Source: an uncultured Altererythrobacter sp.
Lineage (GTDB): Bacteria > Pseudomonadota > Alphaproteobacteria > Sphingomonadales > Sphingomonadaceae
Direction of reading: 5' to 3'
DNA: 20,325 bases
Assembly (NCBI GenBank): GCA_946885545.1
Contig: CAMPGP010000012.1
Span: 1-20,325 of the forward strand
In this document: positions 14,506 to 20,325 of the stretch, piece after piece
How positions within the stretch are numbered: position 1 is the stretch's first letter
How the letters are laid out: each line of letters opens with the position of its first letter
The notes under the pieces: generated by a model
Databases searched by the model: none
What the model saw: the letters and a program-made list of their open reading frames with translations, nothing else
Told to the model about the DNA's origin: nothing
Made by a program: the position numbers and the translations under genes

Positions 14506-15018
14506 CTACTGGACGACCACGCTCACCGCACGGCGGTTCTGAGCCCATGCGGCTTCGTTGGAGCCGAGCGCCACCGGGCGTTCCTTGCCGTAGCTGACGG
14601 TGCGGATGCGATCCGCAGGCACGCCGATGCTGACGAGGAAGTTCTTCGCCGCATTGGCCCGGCGTTCGCCCAGCGCGAGGTTGTATTCGCGCGTGCCGCG
14701 TTCGTCGGCATGGCCTTCGACCGTGATCGAGATGTTCGGATACTGCGCGAGATACTGCGCCTGAGTCTGCAGCGCGGCCGAATCGGCGCTGTCGATGTTG
14801 TAGCGGTCGGTATCGAAGTAGATCACGTTCTGGCCGTTCACCGCGCTCTCGAAATGCGCCTGCGTGCCGAGTTCCGCGCCTGTGGGGCCAGTGGGGCCAG
14901 TCGGCGCCGAAGTCGTCGGAGCGGGCTCCGGCGGCAGCGATTCGGGCGGTTCCTTCTTGCAGGCGGCGAGCGCTACGGTGCCTGCGAGAAGAGCAACGGT
15001 TGCAAAGCGTAGTTTCAT
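14506..15018 (-). CDS. pal: Peptidoglycan-associated lipoprotein Pal
   Basis: Outer-membrane lipoprotein that binds peptidoglycan and cycles with TolB during division. The 170-residue precursor has lipobox LAAC with Cys20 lipidated. A Pro/Thr-rich linker containing a TGP tripeptide repeat follows, then an OmpA-like domain. The domain shows VIYFDTDRYNI, the peptidoglycan-binding stretch GHADERGTREYNLALGERRA (Asp and Arg for diaminopimelate) and a normal C-terminal RRAVSVV. ATG 15018 is chosen because the signal sequence starts there and GAGGAAA precedes it by about five bases; the frame runs on upstream to 15114 over the end of tolB without meaning. It is last in the ybgC-tolQRAB-pal series, 58 bases after tolB. 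No cpoB (ybgF) gene follows, unlike the enterobacterial cluster. Confidence 0.97.
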   Translation of the reverse strand: MKLRFATVALLAGTVALAACKKEPPESLPPEPAPTTSAPTGPTGPTGAELGTQAHFESAVNGQNVIYFDTDRYNIDSADSAALQTQAQYLAQYPNISITVEGHADERGTREYNLALGERRANAAKNFLVSIGVPADRIRTVSYGKERPVALGSNEAAWAQNRRAVSVVVQ

Positions 15019-15042
15019 GGACGTTTCCTCATGCCAAGACGT

Positions 15043-15055
15043 GGGGTGCGACCCC
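15043..15055 (-). other. Short hairpin in the tolB-pal gap
   Basis: GGGGT (15043-15047), loop of three, ACCCC (15051-15055): a five-base GC-rich stem in the 58-base gap between tolB and pal. The T-rich stretch lies before rather than after it in the direction of transcription, so it is not a terminator. It could mark an mRNA processing or stabilising point that lets pal be made in larger amounts. Confidence 0.22.
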
Positions 15056-15076
15056 GGCGACAAAACAAAAATGCAT

Positions 15077-16489
15077 TTACGGCAGAATCGGTCCCCATGA
15101 CGGGTCCGAAGCATCCACCGGCGTCGGCAGACGCCGCTCGTTGCGGCCCGTCAGGTCGACCTGCCACAGCGAGGCGCGGCCCGAACCGCGCTCGGTGCGG
15201 AAGAACTGCACGATCCGGCCGTTGGGGCTCCAGGTCGGCGCCTCGTCCTGCCAGCCATCGGTCAGCGTGCGCATGTTGCGACCGTTGGGGCTCATCACCG
15301 CGATGTTGAAATCGCCCGCGATGCGGGTGAAGGCGATCTGGTCGCCGCGCGGGCTCCATTCCGGCGTCGCCGCACGCCCGCCGAAGAACGACAGGCGGCG
15401 CTGGTTCGAACCGTCAGCATTCATGACATAGATCTGCTGTTCGCCCGAACGGTCGCTCTCGAACACGATCTGGCTGCCGTCGGGCGAGAAGGATCCGCCG
15501 ATGTCGATGCCCGGCGCGGTGGTCAGCCGCGTGCTCTGGCCGCCGTTGACCGAGACGCGATAGATGTCGGTGTTGCCCGCGACCGCCATCGAATAGAGCA
15601 CCCAGCGCCCGTCGGGGCTCCAGCGCGGCGCGAACGTCGCATTCGTGCTCTCGGTCACCAGCGTCTGGCGCCCGGTGCCGATGTCGTAGATGTAGATCCG
15701 CGGATTGCCGTCGACGTAGGACAGGTAGAGCAGCTTGCGGTAGTCGGGCGAATATCGCGGCGTCAGCGCGGTCGAGCGCCCGGTCGTGATGAACCGGTGG
15801 TTCGCCCCGTCCGAATCCATGATCGCCAGCCGCTTGACGCGGTTGTCCTTCGGGCCGGTCTCCGCGATGTAGGCGATGCGGCTGTCGAAGAACGGATCTT
15901 CGCCCGACAGGCGCGAATAGACGAGGTCGGAGCACTTGTGCGCCGCGCGGCGCCAGTCGCCCGGCTCGACCACCCAGCCTTCACGCACGAGCTCGCTCTT
16001 GAGCGCCATGTCGTAGAGATAGCAGCCCACTGTCAGCTTGCCGTCCCCTCGCGCGCGGACATAGCCGTGGACGAGCATTTCGGCGCCGCGGCTCGACCAG
16101 GTCGGCCAGCTGGGCGCGGTGATCTGCGCGAAGGTCGGCTGGGGCAGCGAATCCGGCCCGACCGGCTTGAACAGCCCGTTGTTGCGCAGATCGTTGAACA
16201 CCACGCGCGCCAGTTCCTTGCCCAGCGCCGCCGTGCCCGACGAATTGGCCGGGGTCGGCGCGTCGCGGTCGGTCGCGAAGCCGGGGATGGCGATGCCCAG
16301 ATCCTGCCACTCGCTCTCGTCGGTGACGGTGAAGGTGAGGCCGCTGTCCTGCTGTTCGATGGTTTCGACCTCGCCGCCGGTCACGACTGGCGCGCCGAGA
16401 TCCTGCGCCGATGCGGTCGGCGGGGCCTCCTGAGCCGCGGCGGGCGCGGCGACGAGGGCGAGAGTGAAAAATGCTAGGATCGGTTTCAT
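15077..16489 (-). CDS. tolB: Tol-Pal system periplasmic beta-propeller protein TolB
   Basis: Periplasmic partner that links TolA to Pal. The 470-residue precursor has a clean signal peptide (residues 1-20, ending AAAQ) and an N-terminal TolB domain to about residue 190. A six-bladed propeller of WD40-like PD40 repeats follows, visible as recurring SPDG/SPNG and WSPRG turns (for example RWSPDGRW, SFSPDGSQ, EWSPRGDQ, TWSPNGRI). It is about 40 residues longer than enterobacterial TolB, mostly in an acidic, Gln-rich stretch after the signal peptide. The start ATG overlaps the tolA stop by four bases (ATGA), so translation is coupled. AGGAA lies nine bases upstream. Confidence 0.97.
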   Translation of the reverse strand: MKPILAFFTLALVAAPAAAQEAPPTASAQDLGAPVVTGGEVETIEQQDSGLTFTVTDESEWQDLGIAIPGFATDRDAPTPANSSGTAALGKELARVVFNDLRNNGLFKPVGPDSLPQPTFAQITAPSWPTWSSRGAEMLVHGYVRARGDGKLTVGCYLYDMALKSELVREGWVVEPGDWRRAAHKCSDLVYSRLSGEDPFFDSRIAYIAETGPKDNRVKRLAIMDSDGANHRFITTGRSTALTPRYSPDYRKLLYLSYVDGNPRIYIYDIGTGRQTLVTESTNATFAPRWSPDGRWVLYSMAVAGNTDIYRVSVNGGQSTRLTTAPGIDIGGSFSPDGSQIVFESDRSGEQQIYVMNADGSNQRRLSFFGGRAATPEWSPRGDQIAFTRIAGDFNIAVMSPNGRNMRTLTDGWQDEAPTWSPNGRIVQFFRTERGSGRASLWQVDLTGRNERRLPTPVDASDPSWGPILP

Positions 16490-17301
16490 CGCGAAAGGTT
16501 CCTGTCGAATCTGGCGCCGTCGATCGACCTCCAGGCGTTGTAGTATTCGGGCGGCAGGTCGAACGGCGCCGCCAGCTGGACCGCGCGCACCGCGCGTTCC
16601 GCGTGCAACGCCTTCTGCGGCCGGTTTGCGGCGGTTTCGCCCGACTGGCTCACTACGCGCGGGGTGCCCGCGAGGCTCCCGTCCTCATTGAGACGGAAGG
16701 AAAGAATCGACACCAGCTGATCGGCATCGACGCCCTGCGGGGCGGACCAGTGCGGCTTGATCTGGCGGATGATCGCCTGGATGATCGAGGCCTTGGCGCT
16801 CGCGCCGATCTGGCTCGCGGGAATGCGCGTCTCCTCGGTCGTCGTGCTCGAGCCTGCTCCGCCGAGGAAGTCGCTGCCGATACGGCTGCCGCCGCTCCGT
16901 TCCTGCGCCTGGCGCGGCTCGGGCCGGCTGGTGCGGCGCGGGGTAGGCTCGCGGCGCGGCTCGGCCTCGCGGCGGGGCGCGGTGGTCACGCGCGGGCGCG
17001 GGCGTTCGGGTGGGGCAGGACGCTCGACCTCGACCCGCTGCTGCGGCTCGACCACCGGCGCGGGCGCGGGATCCTCGCTCAGCGTCGGAGCGATCGCCGC
17101 GCGGCTCTCGGCCACCGGATCGGGCGAAACCGCGACCAGCCCCACCTCTTCCGCCAGACTTACCGTCATCCGCTCGGGAATCGGCGGCGGGTCGGCGGCG
17201 CGCGGCTGGAACAGCAGGACCGCGACGAGCGCCAGGTGCAGCACCGTGGCGACGCCGAGGCCCAGCCTCTCTTCGCGGGACAGGGTGGCAAAGCTGGCCA
17301 T
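16486..17301 (-). CDS. tolA: TolA-type energy-transducing membrane protein with Pro/Arg-rich spacer
   Basis: Spans the periplasm and carries force from TolQR to TolB/Pal. The 271-residue protein has one N-terminal transmembrane helix (about residues 13-31) with His22, the position where TonB/TolA proteins carry their functional histidine. A spacer (about 38-150) follows, rich in Pro, Arg and Glu. A C-terminal domain (about 165-268) begins IIQAIIRQIKPHW and has the LSFRLNEDGSLAG hairpin typical of TolA/TonB C-terminal folds. Enterobacterial TolA instead has a long Ala/Lys/Glu alpha-helical middle domain, so this spacer is probably extended and shorter. It lies 12 bases after tolR and overlaps tolB by four. 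Pipelines may call it energy transducer TonB; its place in the cluster says TolA. Confidence 0.93.
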   Translation of the reverse strand: MASFATLSREERLGLGVATVLHLALVAVLLFQPRAADPPPIPERMTVSLAEEVGLVAVSPDPVAESRAAIAPTLSEDPAPAPVVEPQQRVEVERPAPPERPRPRVTTAPRREAEPRREPTPRRTSRPEPRQAQERSGGSRIGSDFLGGAGSSTTTEETRIPASQIGASAKASIIQAIIRQIKPHWSAPQGVDADQLVSILSFRLNEDGSLAGTPRVVSQSGETAANRPQKALHAERAVRAVQLAAPFDLPPEYYNAWRSIDGARFDRNLSR

Positions 17302-17313
17302 CTGCCTTCTGCG

Positions 17314-17757
<444 letters not shown>

Positions 17758-17758
17758 G

Positions 17759-18454
17759 TCAGAGGCGCTCCAGCTCGCGGCTGAGGCTGGCGTGAAAGCG
17801 GTCGGCGAAGCGCTGCAGGCGCGCCTGGAACGCGTCCACCGCATGGCTGAACCGGTTGTAGGCGATGACCGCGGGGATGGCCGCGAACAGGCCGATCGCG
17901 GTCGCGAACAGCGCTTCCGAAATGCCGGGTGCGACCACCGCGAGCGAGCTCGATTCCTGCGCGCCGATCTGGAAGAAGCTGTTCATGATGCCCCAGACGG
18001 TGCCGAACAGGCCCACGAAGGGCGCAACCGAGCCGACCGTGGCGAGGAAATTGAGCCGCGAGGCGAGCTCGTCCGCCTCTTCTGCCACCTGGCCTTCCAT
18101 CGCCAGCGCCACGCGGTCGCGCAGCCCGTCGCGATCCTTCACACCGCCCTTGGTTGAGCGGCGCCATTCGGACATTCCCGCCCCCGCGATGCGCGCGATC
18201 GGAATGTTGCGCTTGGCATGCTGCTGCATGAACCCGTCGAAATCGTCGGTGCGCCAGAAATCCGCCTCGAACGCCGTGGCGCGCGAGCGGATGCCGCTCA
18301 TCCGCATCGAGAACGACACGATGATCATCCAGGTCCACACGCTGGCGGCGAGCAGTCCGACCATCACCAGCTGGACGACGATGTCGGCATCCATGAAAAG
18401 TTGCACCGGATCGAGCCGGTTGGGCGCGGCCGCGGCGAGTTGCGAGAGGATCAT
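17759..18454 (-). CDS. tolQ: TolQ proton-channel protein (MotA/TolQ/ExbB family)
   Basis: Inner-membrane motor subunit that forms a pentamer around TolR. The 231-residue protein has three membrane helices at about 27-49, 137-159 and 176-198, with the large cytoplasmic loop between the first and second. The second helix carries GLFGTVWGI, whose Thr152 is the conserved polar residue of the proton path. The third has ALFATAIGLFAAIPAVIAYN. The length is standard. The start ATG overlaps the ybgC stop by four bases (ATGA) and the stop is one base before tolR, so ybgC, tolQ and tolR are tightly coupled. Only a weak AG-rich ribosome site is seen. Confidence 0.97.
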   Translation of the reverse strand: MILSQLAAAAPNRLDPVQLFMDADIVVQLVMVGLLAASVWTWMIIVSFSMRMSGIRSRATAFEADFWRTDDFDGFMQQHAKRNIPIARIAGAGMSEWRRSTKGGVKDRDGLRDRVALAMEGQVAEEADELASRLNFLATVGSVAPFVGLFGTVWGIMNSFFQIGAQESSSLAVVAPGISEALFATAIGLFAAIPAVIAYNRFSHAVDAFQARLQRFADRFHASLSRELERL

Positions 18455-18912
18455 AGGGTTTCTTCTTCGGTGGAGAGGAGGGTCTGGAAGGCGTTCCGCC
18501 AGTCTTGCGGCTGGCGGCGGGGCCGCCCGTCGGGCGCGACGAACCCGACGCGCAACGTGGCTTCGGCCAGCAGGTCGTCGCCTCGCAATGCGCGCTGGTG
18601 CATGCGGCAGCTCGCGGCGCGCAGCTCGGTGCAGCGCGTCTCGATCGTAACGTCGTCGTCGAGTTTAGCCGGGCGCAAGTAGCGGATCGAGAGATCGGCG
18701 ACGGCGTAGGCGCCCTCGCCCGCCTCCACCGCCGCGCGCTGGTCGATCTCGAGCAGGCGCAGCAGGTCGGAACGGGCGCGTTCGAACCAGCGCAGGTAGT
18801 TGGCGTGATAGGTCACGCCCGAAAGATCGGTGTCCTCGTAATACACGCGCACCGCATAGAGGTGGCGCGTGCCGTCGATCAGGCCGCCGGGGGGTGTCGG
18901 GCGCAACGTCAT
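18451..18912 (-). CDS. ybgC: Acyl-CoA thioesterase YbgC, tol-pal associated
   Basis: A hot-dog fold thioesterase of 153 residues that hydrolyses short acyl-CoA and, in enterobacteria, has been linked to phospholipid enzymes; cytoplasmic. The active-site segment YYEDTDLSGVTYHANYLRWF (residues 24-43) contains the catalytic Asp27 and the YHANY element, matching YbgC closely. ATG 18912 is chosen because the family has a short N terminus; a GTG at 18942 would add ten residues. Neither has a clear ribosome site. It is the first gene of the tol-pal series, 56 bases after the HIT gene. A promoter for tol-pal may lie in those 56 bases, but I see no convincing -35/-10 pair. Confidence 0.94.
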   Translation of the reverse strand: MTLRPTPPGGLIDGTRHLYAVRVYYEDTDLSGVTYHANYLRWFERARSDLLRLLEIDQRAAVEAGEGAYAVADLSIRYLRPAKLDDDVTIETRCTELRAASCRMHQRALRGDDLLAEATLRVGFVAPDGRPRRQPQDWRNAFQTLLSTEEETL

Positions 18913-18968
18913 CGGGGCGCGCTTAGCGGAAGGCGGACTCACCGAGCAAACGAAACCTTGAGCCGTGC

Positions 18969-19349
18969 CTATTTCGCGATCATCCGCCCGAGCGGCTCGC
19001 CGCCGAACAGGTGGACGTGAAGGTGAGGGACTTCCTGCCCGCCATGCGCGCCGAGGTTCGCGAGCAGGCGATAGCCCGGCTCCACCAGCCCCTTGTCTCG
19101 CGCGACCTTGCCCACCGCGCGCACGAAGCCCGCGATCTCCGCATCGCTCGCCTTGGCGCTGAAATCATCCCAGCTGACGTATTTGCCCTTGGGAACCACC
19201 AGTGTGTGGACCTTGGCCTGGGCGTTGATGTCCTCGAAGGCGTAGGCCCACTCGTCTTCGTAGACCTTCGTCGATGGGATCTCGCCGCGCAGGATCTTCG
19301 CGAAGACGTTGTCGTCGTCGTATGGCTGGGTCGCGTCGATCGGCATCAT
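18969..19349 (-). CDS. HIT-family nucleotide hydrolase (HinT-like)
   Basis: A 126-residue histidine-triad protein. The triad HLHVHLF at residues 109-115 supplies the nucleophilic His of purine nucleoside phosphoramidases. The N-terminal VFAKILRGEIPSTKVYEDE and the middle HTLVVPKG are standard for the bacterial HinT branch. It is a small cytoplasmic dimer. Two adjacent ATGs (19349 and 19346) could start it: the first overlaps the hisE stop by four bases, the second is better spaced (six bases) from GGAG. Placement right after hisE is common in alphaproteobacteria and suggests co-transcription with the his genes, with no known role in histidine synthesis. Confidence 0.95.
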   Translation of the reverse strand: MMPIDATQPYDDDNVFAKILRGEIPSTKVYEDEWAYAFEDINAQAKVHTLVVPKGKYVSWDDFSAKASDAEIAGFVRAVGKVARDKGLVEPGYRLLANLGAHGGQEVPHLHVHLFGGEPLGRMIAK

Positions 19350-19660
19350 GTACTCCGTGAAGCTTTCTCGTCGAGGCCCGATACGCCCTCGCGCCGGTCG
19401 AGTTCCGCGAGCACCTCGGCGAGCGGGATGTCCTTGGCGGAAAGCAGCACCATGAGGTGGAACAGCACGTCGGCCGCCTCGCCGACCAGTTCCTCGCGCG
19501 TACCTGCAAGCGCGGCGACCGCGGCCTCGACCGCTTCCTCGCCCACCTTGCGCGCGATCTCGGGCACGCCGCGATCGTGCAGCCTGGCGACGTAGCTCGA
19601 AGCGGGGTCGGCGCTCCGGCGCTCGGCGATCGTGCTTTCGAGGCGGGTGAGGGTATCCAT
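19346..19660 (-). CDS. hisE: Phosphoribosyl-ATP pyrophosphatase
   Basis: Second step of histidine synthesis: removes pyrophosphate from phosphoribosyl-ATP. The 104-residue protein matches the single-domain HisE form: KVGEEAVEAAVAAL and EAADVLFHLMVLL hold the acidic residues that bind magnesium in this all-alpha MazG-like fold. ATG 19660 is chosen since the conserved region begins MDTLTRLE; an in-frame ATG at 19672 would add four residues, and neither has a clear ribosome site. It is coupled by a four-base overlap to the HIT gene. It is separated from hisF by a 56-codon PEP-CTERM gene. Confidence 0.95.
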   Translation of the reverse strand: MDTLTRLESTIAERRSADPASSYVARLHDRGVPEIARKVGEEAVEAAVAALAGTREELVGEAADVLFHLMVLLSAKDIPLAEVLAELDRREGVSGLDEKASRST

Positions 19661-19692
19661 GCGCCGCGTCATGCGGACGGCGGCGGACGCGG

Positions 19693-19863
19693 TCAATCCT
19701 TGTCGGGATTCCGACGCTTCGCGGCCATGCGGCGCCCGATCACCAGCCCGGCCAGGCCGAGGCCGAAGAGCGCGAGGTTCGACGGTTCGGGCAGCGGCGT
19801 CCCTTCGGCGGCATGTGCCGGTGCGGCGAGGAACAGGAGAAGGAAGGGGAGCGCGCGCATCAT
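19693..19863 (-). CDS. Minimal PEP-CTERM protein (signal peptide plus sorting domain)
   Basis: A 56-residue ORF between hisF and hisE, on the same strand. It starts MMRALPFLLLFLAAPAHA, a clear signal peptide. Only a few residues follow before PLPEPSNLALFGLGLAGLVIG and the basic cluster RRMAAKRR. This is the PEP motif, helix and Arg/Lys tail recognised by exosortase enzymes. Almost no mature domain lies between signal and sorting signal, so after both cleavages only a handful of residues would remain. Start at 19863 or the adjacent ATG 19860; a weak GAGAG lies eight bases upstream. The exosortase itself is not in this window. Reading frame, strand and two-part architecture make it a convincing gene despite its size. 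Function unknown. Confidence 0.78.
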   Translation of the reverse strand: MMRALPFLLLFLAAPAHAAEGTPLPEPSNLALFGLGLAGLVIGRRMAAKRRNPDKD

Positions 19864-19946
19864 GGACAACGCTCTCGACCAATCGGCGGCGAATGCAACG
19901 GCCGTCTCGCTCGCGTCCCGCTATGACACTGGCGATGGAACGCGCG

Positions 19947-20325
19947 TTAACCCCGCGCGGGCAGACCCGCCGCGCGCAAGGCCGCGTGCGCCTCGGCGAT
20001 CGAGTGCGTGCCGAAGTGGAAGATCGACGCCGCCAGCACCGCGCTCGCATGACCTTCGACCACTCCCTCGACCAGATGGTTGAGCGTGCCCACACCGCCA
20101 CTCGCTATGACCGGCACAGACACCGCGTCGGCGATCGCGCGGGTCAGCGCGAGATCGTACCCGGCTTGCGTCCCGTCGCCGTCCATCGACGTAACCAGCA
20201 GCTCGCCCGCGCCGAGCTGCGCCAGCCGCACCGCGTGCTCGACCGCGTCGATCCCGGTTTCGCGCCGACCGCCATGGGTGAAGACCTCCCACCGGCCCTC
20301 GCCCACGCGGCGCGCATCGATCGAG
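19947..20325 (-). CDS. hisF: Imidazole glycerol phosphate synthase cyclase subunit, N terminus cut by window edge
   Basis: Cyclase subunit that uses ammonia from HisH to form imidazole glycerol phosphate and AICAR in histidine synthesis. The last 125 codons are present: the edge falls just before SIDARRV, whose Asp corresponds to the catalytic Asp130 of Thermotoga HisF. Then come the second-half barrel signatures [23 protein letters not shown] and [10 protein letters not shown]. The C terminus is normal and ends in TAA. About half of the protein, including the first catalytic Asp, lies beyond the window. The PEP-CTERM gene follows after 83 bases, then hisE. Confidence 0.96.
   Translation of the reverse strand, partial: SIDARRVGEGRWEVFTHGGRRETGIDAVEHAVRLAQLGAGELLVTSMDGDGTQAGYDLALTRAIADAVSVPVIASGGVGTLNHLVEGVVEGHASAVLAASIFHFGTHSIAEAHAALRAAGLPARG

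Overview
The window is ordinary, gene-dense chromosome from a GC-rich alphaproteobacterium. The best guess is Sphingomonadales, near Erythrobacteraceae. This rests on the codon and GC profile, the wording of the InfC, TolA and HemF proteins, the tol-pal layout, and a PEP-CTERM protein. It is inferred by eye, without a database search. I see no tRNA or rRNA gene, insertion sequence, prophage, CRISPR array or sign of a recent island. No stretch longer than about 170 bases lacks a gene.

Layout. (1) Bases 1-1003, plus strand: the 3' part of cydB (cytochrome bd-type quinol oxidase subunit II) and a one-base-overlapping 43-residue DUF2474 gene. (2) Bases 1016-5843, minus strand, transcribed as hemF, ktrB, ktrA, M1 aminopeptidase: haem synthesis, a K+ uptake channel with its gating subunit, and a secreted peptidase, closely packed. 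(3) Bases 5889-7199, plus strand: pdeM (phosphoesterase) and infC, whose best start is the rare codon ATA. (4) Bases 7224-10096: a secreted protein of unknown function on minus, then a lipoprotein and an SLC13/DASS anion transporter on plus. (5) Bases 10097-12485, plus strand: a structured 155-base leader, a PLP enzyme of the Cys/Met metabolism family and, five bases later, an ATP-grasp ligase. (6) Bases 12474-14145, minus strand: a J-domain protein and a secreted protein built from three TonB-C-like repeats. (7) Bases 14146-14505: a palindrome, a small secreted ORF and a strong hairpin. (8) Bases 14506-20325, minus strand, transcribed right to left: the end of hisF, a tiny PEP-CTERM protein, hisE, a HIT hydrolase, then ybgC-tolQ-tolR-tolA-tolB-pal, mostly joined by 1-12 base gaps or 4-base ATGA overlaps.

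How the genes work together. TolQ, TolR and TolA form the inner-membrane motor that uses the proton gradient to act on TolB and Pal at the outer membrane during division. KtrA and KtrB make one K+ uptake complex. HisF and HisE are steps of histidine synthesis. CydB and the DUF2474 peptide belong to one terminal oxidase.

Most worth a second look: the 12474-13586 protein with three modules each bracketed by cysteines exactly 76 residues apart; the ATA start of infC; the overlooked signal-peptide-plus-PEP-CTERM gene inside the his cluster; and a possible ribosome-binding-site-sequestering structure before the Cys/Met enzyme. I found nothing that I would call a new multi-gene system.
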